Source of the DNA: CAYQOX01 sp964419335
GTDB lineage: Bacteria > Hinthialibacterota > Hinthialibacteria > Hinthialibacterales > Hinthialibacteraceae
DNA: 64,000 nt
Direction: 5' to 3'
NCBI GenBank assembly: GCA_964419335.1
Contig: CAYQOX010000026.1
Span: 1 to 64,000, forward strand
Of this stretch, positions 51,476 to 61,147 are shown piece after piece (position 1 is the first letter of the stretch; each line of letters begins with the position of its first letter). A program made the position numbers and the translations under genes. A model generated the notes under the pieces. That model saw only the letters and a list, made by a program, of their open reading frames with translations. It ran no database searches and was not told the origin of the DNA.

Positions 51476-52648
51476 TTAACTCTGTGATTTTTGAGGAGAA
51501 AGCGCCGGTTTTGGATCAAAAGGTTTATCCTCTAAAATCGATTCGGAAATCAAACCCTCAAAATTCTCCCGGTGATAACAAAAACCATACCTCTCTTTTA
51601 ACTCCGAGCGCCACTCATCCATCTTCATCCTCATATACATATTCGGCAGCATGTTTTGAGATACGGGATGATCAAACTCTCGAGTCTCTTCTTCTATTTT
51701 CAACCGCACCAAAAAGAACCCATACCCAAACTTGGTTTTCACCAAATCCGACAGATCTCCTTCTTCGGTTTCCTCGATGGCTTTCAAAAACGCCTCCGAG
51801 TACATTGCCTTCGCATCTTCATTGTCATACACAATGATATATCCCCAGTTATACTCCGCCTCTTCCGAATCGGAATACTCATACGCGTATTCCTGCATGA
51901 TTTTCAACCGCTCCTCATACGAGGTCGCGGCCTCCACTTTTTCTTTGGCCTCTTGATAAAGCTTTTCCGCCCGTTCTTTCGCCTCTTCCTCGCTGCGATC
52001 CTTCGTTCGTATCTCCACCCGGTTTAGCTCTGCGCGACGAATAGAACGGAAAAAATCCTTCTTCTCTTCATAAAATTCTTTCAACTTTTCCTTGGTCATC
52101 GACTCCCGCAGCTGATCGACCTTGTTTTCCATCGCTTTTCGCCCTAGCTGAAATTTCCCCATTAATTCAACAATTTCTTCTTCCGTTTGATCCACCGCTT
52201 CTAAATAAGTTTCATACTGCTCTTCAGAATCAAACTTCCCTTTGATCGAACGCACAATCCCCTCTTTCTCACTTTTGGATAACTCGACCCCCATATCCCG
52301 CGCCGCCATCAGCAACAAGTAGTTATTCACCAAGTTCTTTAATATCTCACTGCGTTTGCTGATAAGGGTTCGCTCGATCATGGTTTCATCATCTAAGGCT
52401 TCCTGAATCCGCGCACGCTCGGGCATCAAGATTTTCTCTAATTGCGAGAGATAAATTTTCCCCTCATCCCACTCGGCCAGCAAAACATCATCTTCCGACA
52501 CCGGCGTCGCTTCTACTTTCAACTCCGGAGTCGCACTCTCCACCTCTTCTTCCTTTTCCGCGGTTTCTGACACTTCATTGGATTCTCCACAAGAAAATAG
52601 AAAAAAAACCATGAATAAACACGGGATCAAGAGCACAAATCTTGACAT
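51476..52648 (-). CDS. SurA/PrsA-like peptidyl-prolyl isomerase-type lipoprotein
   Basis: Start 52648 has a strong AGGAGGGGAG upstream and gives a lipoprotein signal (MSRFVLLIPCLFMVFFLFSC, Cys20 lipidated); an upstream ATG would add 17 residues. An acidic linker follows. Then a SurA_N-like helical chaperone region appears (YLSQLEKILMPERARIQEAL, LVNNYLLLMAARDMGVELSK) and a parvulin-like domain (RAELNRVEIRTKDRSEEEAK, YNWGYIIVYDNEDAKAM, KFGYGFFLVRLKIEEE). The parvulin consensus is loose: the usual GG-D-LG turn is EAEYNWGYI, so isomerase activity may be lost. It probably assists folding of exported proteins. The giant exported protein lies two genes upstream. Confidence 0.8.
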   Translation of the reverse strand: MSRFVLLIPCLFMVFFLFSCGESNEVSETAEKEEEVESATPELKVEATPVSEDDVLLAEWDEGKIYLSQLEKILMPERARIQEALDDETMIERTLISKRSEILKNLVNNYLLLMAARDMGVELSKSEKEGIVRSIKGKFDSEEQYETYLEAVDQTEEEIVELMGKFQLGRKAMENKVDQLRESMTKEKLKEFYEEKKDFFRSIRRAELNRVEIRTKDRSEEEAKERAEKLYQEAKEKVEAATSYEERLKIMQEYAYEYSDSEEAEYNWGYIIVYDNEDAKAMYSEAFLKAIEETEEGDLSDLVKTKFGYGFFLVRLKIEEETREFDHPVSQNMLPNMYMRMKMDEWRSELKERYGFCYHRENFEGLISESILEDKPFDPKPALSPQKSQS

Positions 52649-52774
52649 ACAATACTCCCCTCCTGTTTGACCTGAATAACGCTGCCAACCCACTTTCAAA
52701 ACCTTCCTTTTCGATATAATAATTATGACTCTGAGGGGCTCACGGCTTCTTATACCATCTCCCTCAAGGGCCTA

Positions 52775-53677
52775 TTAAAACGTTGCCGGTTGAATGCGAT
52801 TTCCCGGACCCAATTGAGAAGATTGGTCTTGAAATTGTTCAAACTCCGGCATCGGTAACCCGGGATGATGCTTTCGCCAGTATTTTTCGAAATTCTCGTG
52901 CTGCTCTTCCGTTCCCGGATAAGAAGGCTTGAAAGATTCACTTTCTTCCGCAAATCGATTGCCATACAGTTCCATATATTGTTGCCGCCCTTCTTCCCTC
53001 TCTTCCGGCGACACCGGTTTCGGCATCGGCAATCCTGAAGGCGGCTCATAATTTCGTGAATGAGCCTGGAACTTTTTCCCATAACGATTCATATAATATT
53101 CCCACGCAGCCTGTTGTTCATCCGGCGTCAGAGGACGCCATTTCTCCCGTAATTCATCAAAAAATTCCGGCTTCTGCGCTAAAGGCAATTTAAACGAGGC
53201 TTCCCCCAACGTCAAAGTCACCGATTCATCCGTTAACAATTCCACATGGATTCCATTATCTAAGGTCTTTCCCTCATGTACCTCAAAAAATTCCTTCTCT
53301 CGCACTTCTTGAATCCGCCCCACTTTGGTATCCATCACCTGCGAAAAATTGACATACACCCAATCATCAATCAATGCCAAGAGCCGATTCATATCCAACT
53401 CCTTACGTGGCATCTGAGCCCGTTTCTCTTGCGGCTCAGTTTCCTCTTCTTCGGTGGCCTCCCCTACCTGTTCAGGAACCATCGTGGTTGGATCCGGAAA
53501 AAATTCCAAAACCTGATCCTCCGCGGGATCATGAGACAAAATGGGCGGTGACACTCGGGTAATATCAATACGCGATACGGATAATTGCTTTTCCTGGGGT
53601 ACTGGTTCCGTTAAAATGACAAACATCACGATTCCTGCAACGATTAAACATGTCATTACGACAAGGAGAATCCGCAT
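52775..53677 (-). CDS. Membrane-anchored protein with C-terminal triple repeat, unknown
   Basis: Not recognised. Residues 3-23 form a single N-terminal helix (ILLVVMTCLIVAGIVMFVIL). A Pro/Glu-rich stretch follows, then a central domain around LALIDDWVYVNFSQVMDTKV and GKTLDNGIHVELLTDESVTL. The last 100 residues contain three degenerate units of 35-45 residues: LTPDEQQAAWEYYMNRYGKK, VSPEEREEGRQQYMELYGNR and GTEEQHENFEKYWRKHHPGL, each ending in a Pro-rich turn (GLPMP occurs twice). GAGGAG lies 6 nt before the start. It sits between the giant exported protein and the SurA-like lipoprotein on the same strand. Confidence 0.68.
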   Translation of the reverse strand: MRILLVVMTCLIVAGIVMFVILTEPVPQEKQLSVSRIDITRVSPPILSHDPAEDQVLEFFPDPTTMVPEQVGEATEEEETEPQEKRAQMPRKELDMNRLLALIDDWVYVNFSQVMDTKVGRIQEVREKEFFEVHEGKTLDNGIHVELLTDESVTLTLGEASFKLPLAQKPEFFDELREKWRPLTPDEQQAAWEYYMNRYGKKFQAHSRNYEPPSGLPMPKPVSPEEREEGRQQYMELYGNRFAEESESFKPSYPGTEEQHENFEKYWRKHHPGLPMPEFEQFQDQSSQLGPGNRIQPATF

Positions 53678-53867
53678 ACTCCACTCCTCATGAGGCTTCT
53701 ATTTTTTTTAACCCGGCCATTTCCTCAAACCTCAATCTACTTTATAACTACTATAAATGTTTACTCAGATTTATCAATCATGATTAACTTAATTTTATCA
53801 TCGAAAATCAAAAGAGAAATATCTCCCGGAAATTGAACTAAAAAACGTTTTTCTCCCTCAAAAGTAA

Positions 53868-53895
53868 CGGCACTCCGCCCGAAAACGAAGTGCCG
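53868..53895 (-). terminator. Terminator-like hairpin after the giant gene
   Basis: CGGCACT and AGTGCCG pair, with a few more pairs inside, about 30 nt past the stop codon on the minus strand. The following sequence (TTACTTTTGAG) is only moderately T rich, so read-through into the next gene is possible. Confidence 0.45.
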
Positions 53896-53924
53896 CAGTT
53901 GACCTCTTATTTCTCTGCTCTTAA

Positions 53925-56900
53925 CTAGAATCCCCGCGGTAACTCAAAGGAATCCTCATAACGATAATCAAACAAGATACTCTCATCTTCCACATCGGCA
54001 TCACTCGGGATTTGCACAAATCCATAATGCTTACCATCTCGGGCAACGACGAGATACGCTCGCCCGGCTATTAACGATGACGTGTATTCAGATTGATCCG
54101 CACCGGCATCATCTTGTTCATTGGGATCATAGGGATTTTGCAACATCGTCGACCGGTTGTATCGCTCCACCACCGCTTCTGGATCCAACGTAAAGATATC
54201 CGTATTCTCCGGCAGCATCATGATACCCCCCTTCAAACTGGGCGCAATAAACTGATCCCCGCTGACAATCAAATCTGAATCCAATGGTTGCGTTGCTACC
54301 ACAACCCCGCGATCCTTGAAACTAAATCCGAAGGGATCATCCACTTCCGTACCATCAATGGTTGATAAAGCGGGATCGACGTCCACATCCTCCGATGGAT
54401 CTCCTAATTCCGAATTTTCCTGCATAATCTGACGGGTTCTCGCACTGATTAGCTGATGCCCGCCATCTTCACTCGCTTGGAAGCTGAACGTAATCGCATC
54501 AAAGGGAGTCGCACTTAAGGAATCTCCTATATACGTGACCACTTCAAAGGCCGGCGGCGCTATATGACGTGCATAGGTCCTCTTCTGAAATACACCTACT
54601 AAATCTAAATAGGCAAATGGATCCGTCTCATCCACATCCAACCGTATATGCATCGGTGGATCTACGCCTTTCTTCGCTGGACTATAAATCCCAACCCGTT
54701 TGGTGCCTCCCATTTTCTTGATATAATCTATATCCTCAAATTCGAAATCTTCACTTCCCAGCATTTCCTCTTCTCGGATACCATAATTTCTCACTGTATA
54801 AAGCGTAACCGCCCAGAAACGCCCATCTGAAACTTCCCGTAACCGCACAGTCTGGTCGACCATCGCGGAGACCAACACACCCGCATCAAATTGGGTTGTC
54901 TGATTCTCGTCCGTTTCAGGTACGATAAACTCCACCTGGGGATAAAAGGCCTGGAAGTCTACATACACGGTCGCTTGTATCGTATCTCCCTGATTGGTGA
55001 TGACAAACGAATCCTCGTTCAATAATTCTTCCACCATTCTAGATTCACTAAATGTATTTACTTCATAGAAGGAGAAGAAGGTCTGCAACGACTTGTTGAA
55101 TCCTTGCGCATCAGCCCCATTACGGTCTTTATAATCGGGATCCACAAATCCCATAATCGTTTGGATGTTTTCATCCTCATACGCTTCCAACAACGTACGT
55201 ACCGCTTCCACCACCGATTGGAGATTGATATCCGTGGTTTCTACATCCACCACGAGATCATCATCCATACCGGGGTCATCCGAAAACTCAAATCCATCCT
55301 CGGGGATCCGCAGTTCTTCATCCGATGTCAAGAAGTGAATTTTCCCACCCCCTTCGACCAACAAGAGGGTATCCGTTTTTCCGGGAAGTAGCTTCACCTG
55401 GCGAATAGTACCTGGCTCGATCGGATCTTGCGGGACCAGCGCCTCCAGCGACGACTTCACACTCGAATCTCCCAAGACAAAGAAGTCACCGCTGTCATCC
55501 GCGATCACCACCGCGGTCACCTGACCGCCTTTCGTCACCAGTTCAATATCACGATAACGGTCTTCTTCCACTAAATTCGTCCATTCGCCGACGGCACTTC
55601 CACCCGCGGCTTCAAACATACCATTCCCGGTCAAGAAGTACATCTGCTCTCCATCGGGAGACAATTCCATATCGCGATACCAATCCATATCCATGCCTCT
55701 GGGTACCAAGTCGGTATTGGCATCCCCCAGGAACAGCATATCCCCATCGCCGTCCAACACATACACGGCTCCGCGGTCGAAATCAACTTCCACATCCCGG
55801 GCTCGATCAATCGTGATCTCACCTTCGGTCGCAGATGAAATCAATTCACCACCGTCGACACTATTCTTATAGAAATGAACCTCATCCGATGGAAAATCTA
55901 AATCACCATTCGGTTGGAGATAGGGTAACAACGAACCAATATCACCATTGCCTATCACGCGGCCATCTCGCTGCACTAAGATTTGTCCCGAAAAGGTTGC
56001 GTTCACTTCGGTATCCACCACATCACCTGTCACGTTAGGCTCATCAAACACCGGGGCTTGCCCCAAACTGAACGTTCGCCCATCACGCGTCATCTTGATG
56101 TAATCTACCGTATTTTCCATATCACCGCGTACAACAATACCTTGGCCGCCGCCATCACCATCCCCTTCACGGGGATCAATAGCGGCCGGTGTGGTAATAT
56201 AACCATCCGCATAGGTATAGATTTCAGGATTCACTCCATCCGAAATACGCGCATAGATGTAATATTTCTTCGATGGATCGAAATCTTTAATATGCTCATC
56301 CATCTTCAATGTGAAGGAATTATCAAATCCTTCCCGCAACGTTGAGCCGGGAATAAACTGACCATCAAAATCTAAACTATCCGTATCCACAAAGAGCTGG
56401 ATTCTAGCCACATCATCCGAATCCTCAGCCGTAAAGGTGATTTCAAACTCATAATCCGAACTTGCCAAATTCAACCCCGGTCCCGGATTGATAAACTGGA
56501 TCGAAGGCGGCTCATTGCTGCTGCGCACCACAATTTCCGAGGTCGTGATCTGACTCTTACTCACGTTACGATAGGGCTCACCCCCTGAAACCTGATAATT
56601 CGGCTCGATAAACGAATGATAACCCACCCCGCCTTGAGGCGCATCCACTGTCGTGAATTCATTCTCATCGGGATTAAATGATTCATAAGTACGATTACGC
56701 TCACCCGAGCGTATCCGCACTTTAAAGCTATCACCAACTTGCGCATCCTCAGAGGCACGAAGGACGACGAAATAATCATTCCCTGCCAGCGGACCGAAAT
56801 TCTCATCCGGCAGCTGCACCGAATACATGATATTGGTTTCATAGATTCCATCATTATCATCGATGAAATCACCGACCAATGAGTCGTAAGGACTATCCAC

Positions 56901-59900
56901 ACTTACCTCTACCACTTCCGGTGGGTCAGGATATTCTGGATCCGTCGGCTCTTCCGCATCAGCCGCATCATCTTCTGCACCCTGAATTTCTTCTTCATAT
57001 TCTTCAATCGCCTCATAGGCTTCATCATAGGCTTCTTGTAACGTCTCGGCCGCGCTGCTCAAGTAATCCCCAACATCAGCATCGATACCCAACATATATC
57101 CAAACTGGGTAACAAGATCAATGTTATCCCCCTGGGGGTCTTCCGCATTATCCCCAGGCACATTAATCACTAGGGGCACAGAACCGGAACGCGCAAACCC
57201 TCTGTTCGGATTCGCCAATCGAAAACCGCTGGCCATCGTCAAAGCGAACGATCTTCGCTCATCGCCTTCGGGATCCGCTACCGCGGGTAGCGCATCATCC
57301 CCATCCGGCGCGTAAACCAATATCCACGTCTGCTCACCGGATTCAGGATCCTCTATATACAAGTCATCAGGATAATAGGGGAAATCAGGCAGTATGCCCC
57401 GCATCGCGGTCAGCAAATCAAGCAATCCGGTATACGGCTCCAACCACCCAAAACCAAATCCACTCGGCGAAATCATGGTCCCTTGGTTGTACTCGGGCGG
57501 ATCATACGGAGGGCCCGCCGTGGTCCCAAAGGGACGGAATCCGGAAGGTGGGAAAAATACACTCCGCGGGATTTCATACTCACTATTCCCCAACACCCGC
57601 ATATCCAGCTCGGCAAACCAACTCCCCTCGCTCAAATTTAGGGGCATCAAACCGCCATCTTCGATTTCGATTTCCTCATCAACCGCCTGTTCCTCTTGAA
57701 TCGCTTCGATATAGTCTTGGTATTTCTCTGAACTGTTCGGCGGAAATACATAATGAGCGGCCTCCACCGTCGTCGATCCACCAAATAGCGAATCCCGGTT
57801 CGAGGGGAATGGCTGATCATTGGCATCAAACACCCCGTTGGTTCCCGCGGGGCTACCATCCCCTAAGTCTTCATCAATCAACCCGTCCCCGTCATCATCC
57901 ATCAAGTTGTACCGCTCTTCATCAATCAATCCATCCCCATCATTATCGATACCATCTCCTGTTGGCGTATCATCATCATAATACAACGCCAAATCATGAG
58001 AACTAACTCGGCGATTAAAGAGTGTATTAATACCCAACTCGATTGGAATGACCCCAATAATGGCGGGATTAAACTCAAGATTTCTTGGTCCAGGCAAAAA
58101 GTCGATCTGCATTTCACCCAACACCGTGTTCTCGGTCAAGAACATATCCATCAAATTTTGTTCAATCGTCTCGGCATTCGTTGTTAACGAAGCATTCTGC
58201 CCAAAGTCGGTGATGTCTACTCCGATTACCGCCTTCGGTGGGGAACCTAGTGAATCGTCATATAAAATGTTATCGTTCGAGGCAAAAGGCCCTTCTCCCG
58301 GCTGGGTCAAATCCATATATTGCACCCGCGGCCGTGGCCGCCCGATCATCGCATAACTCGTATTGGTGTTTTTCCGCCCATACCCAATACTCGACACCGA
58401 CTTCAGCGACTCGACCCCCTCAGTCGCTCCCTTCGCAAAGCCCGAAACATTGGTGCCTATCTTGAGATCTTGAGGCCGAATAAAGGGTATAAATGAATCC
58501 AAATTCCTCAACTCATCACTCGTACGAATCCCCAAATAAATATCGGCGCCCGCATCATCACCTTCTCGGCTGGTCGGCGCCATTAAATCGCTCAACGCAT
58601 TATCCTGCGATACCGGCAGCACAAAACTAAATCCCTGGATCAACTGATACCCAAAGAGTTCTTCTGCATTCGAACGCCCATTGTCTTCTGTATATTCAAA
58701 TAAGTACCGTATCTGGCCTTCTGTCAGCCCCAAATAGGGACGTAATACATTGATCATTAAGTCGAAGAAAAGACAATCGGGATCCATATAGCATTCCAAG
58801 GAACCCATCGGCGGACGTGGTTCTTCCGCCGGCTCTGGAAGCTCGGCCACGCCCATCAACGCCGTCGCCAGATTGTCATCCCCAAACAAGAAAGGCAATG
58901 CATTTTTCGCACTATCACCACCAACCACACCGGGTAACAAACGCTGAATGACTCCGCGTATCGGCGACCCCTCGGTTTGCACTTCCTCAGGATCAATATC
59001 AAAGGTCTCAAAACGGAATTTATCTAGATCCAACTTAATCAAATTATCCTGGCCTGGATCATACTTCCCATCCGTACCTCCACGCTCGCGATAAAGAAAT
59101 ACACCACCGGGCGCATTCGCCCGAAAAGCTTGCAAGATATTCTGCGAAACCACCCGCGGGAAAGTGGAATTAATCCCTTCCCCCAAACGGGGACCATAAG
59201 TCACATACCCGGTCTTATGATTCTGCGTATCCATGCCAATCTGAAAAGCGGGAATCGGCATCCCAAAATTATCCAACGGCATCGTCATGGGATACTCAAT
59301 CTCTTCCTCTTCCCCAATGGCACGGGTTTCTGTCAGCAATTCTCCCGTCTCTGGATCGGTGGGGAAATTATAAAATAACGGGCTATAAAAGAAGGATGGA
59401 TTATAAAAACTCGATTGCTGTATCATCCCCTGCTGCTCAACCGCATCCATTCCCGCCGTTGTCGCCCCGCTATATTCGGGCTTCGATAAATGGGTAATCA
59501 ACTTCGCGATCGCCCCCAAATTCACACCAACCCAATTCACTCGAATCTCTTCCAGGAAATATTCCTGATCCTCACGTCCAACGAAATCCAACCCAAAAAT
59601 GGTTCTCGGCTCAGAACTATTCCCAATCCGGTTAGTGTTATCTTGATCACTCACCACCGAGGTCAGACGCACAATATCCCCCTCGAATAAAGCCGGTTCC
59701 GCGAAATCGGGATTCAAATCAGCAAATTCTTCCCCCGGAAAACGATCCTCATACAGCGTATCTTTGGGCAGCTCTTGAAATTTATCCTTGATCTTTATCC
59801 CATTCGCCGGCACACTCACTTCAAACCGATCCCCATGCAGCAAATCCAGACTTGTGCGCACCACGATATAAAAGTCCGGCCTCTCATCATTAAATAAATT

Positions 59901-60422
59901 CAACTGGGTATGAGGATTCCCCTGCGTGGGACGGAAAGTTACCGTATATTTCCCCGGTACCGTCGGATCCTCTTCCACAATCGGCTTCTCGCTCAAATCA
60001 ATAGGCGCATCGCTGTTGGGATCCCCTGTCGCAAAATTAAACTCCTTCGGATTCGCCCCGCTCTCACGATAAAGCGCAATCCCGCTCGTTTCCGCCGAAG
60101 AACTCAAGGGCAGAAAATCTTCCGACAAATCCAACCCTTCTCGCCCTTCGGTACGATCTTCAAACTGCACCGTGATCTCGACCAAATTCTGATCCCGAAA
60201 TGTTATTTTTCCTTCTTCATTAAAAGGATAAACCGCCAAGGGAATACTCAATACAGCGGTACGTTTCGATAAGGGAGGGATCCCCGTAGGTATGATTTCC
60301 TCTTCTTCCTGCTCATCCTCTTGGGCAACAGCTACATACGTTCCACTCCCCACACCTAAGAATGAACAGAATAATCCAACAACAACTAAAAATACGATCG
60401 GGTAACGGAAAGTTTTTACCAT
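53925..60422 (-). CDS. Giant exported mosaic protein (2165 residues), unknown
   Basis: Not a named family. GAGGAG lies 4 nt before ATG 60422, giving a signal peptide (MVKTFRYPIVFLVVVGLFCS, cleavage near VAVAQ) and an acidic start. Visible modules: three spaced copies of a beta-rich motif, DFYIVVRTSLDLLHGDRFEV (about 182), DIYLGIRTSDELRNLDSF (about 624) and DYFVVLRASEDAQVGDSFKV (about 1211). There are acidic calcium-type loops, DNDGDGLIDEERYNLMDDDG (about 820-845), an Ig-like region (about 1300-1410), and about five propeller-like blades (about 1440-1705, for example RDMELSPDGEQMYFLTGNG). A SnoaL-like helical-beta region follows (about 1740-1870). No sortase, T9SS or autotransporter signal was noticed. 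It is probably a secreted or surface structural or binding protein. Confidence 0.78.
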   Translation of the reverse strand: MVKTFRYPIVFLVVVGLFCSFLGVGSGTYVAVAQEDEQEEEEIIPTGIPPLSKRTAVLSIPLAVYPFNEEGKITFRDQNLVEITVQFEDRTEGREGLDLSEDFLPLSSSAETSGIALYRESGANPKEFNFATGDPNSDAPIDLSEKPIVEEDPTVPGKYTVTFRPTQGNPHTQLNLFNDERPDFYIVVRTSLDLLHGDRFEVSVPANGIKIKDKFQELPKDTLYEDRFPGEEFADLNPDFAEPALFEGDIVRLTSVVSDQDNTNRIGNSSEPRTIFGLDFVGREDQEYFLEEIRVNWVGVNLGAIAKLITHLSKPEYSGATTAGMDAVEQQGMIQQSSFYNPSFFYSPLFYNFPTDPETGELLTETRAIGEEEEIEYPMTMPLDNFGMPIPAFQIGMDTQNHKTGYVTYGPRLGEGINSTFPRVVSQNILQAFRANAPGGVFLYRERGGTDGKYDPGQDNLIKLDLDKFRFETFDIDPEEVQTEGSPIRGVIQRLLPGVVGGDSAKNALPFLFGDDNLATALMGVAELPEPAEEPRPPMGSLECYMDPDCLFFDLMINVLRPYLGLTEGQIRYLFEYTEDNGRSNAEELFGYQLIQGFSFVLPVSQDNALSDLMAPTSREGDDAGADIYLGIRTSDELRNLDSFIPFIRPQDLKIGTNVSGFAKGATEGVESLKSVSSIGYGRKNTNTSYAMIGRPRPRVQYMDLTQPGEGPFASNDNILYDDSLGSPPKAVIGVDITDFGQNASLTTNAETIEQNLMDMFLTENTVLGEMQIDFLPGPRNLEFNPAIIGVIPIELGINTLFNRRVSSHDLALYYDDDTPTGDGIDNDGDGLIDEERYNLMDDDGDGLIDEDLGDGSPAGTNGVFDANDQPFPSNRDSLFGGSTTVEAAHYVFPPNSSEKYQDYIEAIQEEQAVDEEIEIEDGGLMPLNLSEGSWFAELDMRVLGNSEYEIPRSVFFPPSGFRPFGTTAGPPYDPPEYNQGTMISPSGFGFGWLEPYTGLLDLLTAMRGILPDFPYYPDDLYIEDPESGEQTWILVYAPDGDDALPAVADPEGDERRSFALTMASGFRLANPNRGFARSGSVPLVINVPGDNAEDPQGDNIDLVTQFGYMLGIDADVGDYLSSAAETLQEAYDEAYEAIEEYEEEIQGAEDDAADAEEPTDPEYPDPPEVVEVSVDSPYDSLVGDFIDDNDGIYETNIMYSVQLPDENFGPLAGNDYFVVLRASEDAQVGDSFKVRIRSGERNRTYESFNPDENEFTTVDAPQGGVGYHSFIEPNYQVSGGEPYRNVSKSQITTSEIVVRSSNEPPSIQFINPGPGLNLASSDYEFEITFTAEDSDDVARIQLFVDTDSLDFDGQFIPGSTLREGFDNSFTLKMDEHIKDFDPSKKYYIYARISDGVNPEIYTYADGYITTPAAIDPREGDGDGGGQGIVVRGDMENTVDYIKMTRDGRTFSLGQAPVFDEPNVTGDVVDTEVNATFSGQILVQRDGRVIGNGDIGSLLPYLQPNGDLDFPSDEVHFYKNSVDGGELISSATEGEITIDRARDVEVDFDRGAVYVLDGDGDMLFLGDANTDLVPRGMDMDWYRDMELSPDGEQMYFLTGNGMFEAAGGSAVGEWTNLVEEDRYRDIELVTKGGQVTAVVIADDSGDFFVLGDSSVKSSLEALVPQDPIEPGTIRQVKLLPGKTDTLLLVEGGGKIHFLTSDEELRIPEDGFEFSDDPGMDDDLVVDVETTDINLQSVVEAVRTLLEAYEDENIQTIMGFVDPDYKDRNGADAQGFNKSLQTFFSFYEVNTFSESRMVEELLNEDSFVITNQGDTIQATVYVDFQAFYPQVEFIVPETDENQTTQFDAGVLVSAMVDQTVRLREVSDGRFWAVTLYTVRNYGIREEEMLGSEDFEFEDIDYIKKMGGTKRVGIYSPAKKGVDPPMHIRLDVDETDPFAYLDLVGVFQKRTYARHIAPPAFEVVTYIGDSLSATPFDAITFSFQASEDGGHQLISARTRQIMQENSELGDPSEDVDVDPALSTIDGTEVDDPFGFSFKDRGVVVATQPLDSDLIVSGDQFIAPSLKGGIMMLPENTDIFTLDPEAVVERYNRSTMLQNPYDPNEQDDAGADQSEYTSSLIAGRAYLVVARDGKHYGFVQIPSDADVEDESILFDYRYEDSFELPRGF

Positions 60423-61147
60423 GATACTCCTCGTTGAGATTTCAATCACTACCCCAGACCTTTCGGGGAGTTATAGTCAATAGTACTATCGCTACACATA
60501 AAAAAAACATTTTTATTATTTCAAAAATAGAAACATCGTTTCTGACGCTTCTTTTCTCTCCCAAGTCTGACAAACCACGTTTAAAACCATTGGAAGTCTA
60601 ATCCATTGTATTCCAGGCCTCCGCTCGATGCTACCCGGAAATATATAATACCGGCCTCATAAGTGTCAAGTTGAATCTCTTCCCATCCCACATCACTTCA
60701 ATGGCATAAACGAAGTCATCATCCATCCACTATCAGCCTCTAATCCTCTTCCTTCTCCCAAGGGATGATCCTCTTCACCCCAAAATTCACACCCAAATCA
60801 ACAACCATTACCACAAAAACTTTCCAAACGATTACATTTTCACTTTTAATTCAAGGAGTAGTATTATAATGGATTCATTCCCGTTTCCATAGAGTTTCAG
60901 TCCGAATTCTCTCATCATTTCTTGGAGCCTCTCCACATTAATTTATACAAAATAACGCCCCCATAAAATATTTTCCCTCTTTTCTCCAAACCATCTTGAC
61001 TTCAACCGTTCTCAAACCTAAGTTAAAAATATGACTTAATCTATCCACCAATAACACACAATCAACCACCTCGATTGATTCATTGGTCTATAGATTTATT
61101 CCAATATCAAACGATATGGTTGGTAGATAACTACGGGGTGAGGGATC
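60423..61147. other. Long intergenic region between divergent genes, no gene seen
   Basis: This stretch separates the giant gene (minus) from pyrG (plus). It is AT-rich near 60500 and holds an isolated TATAAT near 60874 without a fitting -35. A TTGACT near 60996 has only a weak -10. An imperfect dyad CCAATATC/GATATGG (61101-61118) lies about 30-45 nt before pyrG, and a small CCCC/GGGG hairpin sits in the leader of the giant gene near 60455. I found no convincing small ORF or RNA gene. Confidence 0.4.

Noticed and set aside
52750..53082. 110-codon frame inside the 52775-53677 gene
   Set aside because: Arg-rich shadow of the repeat region in another phase.
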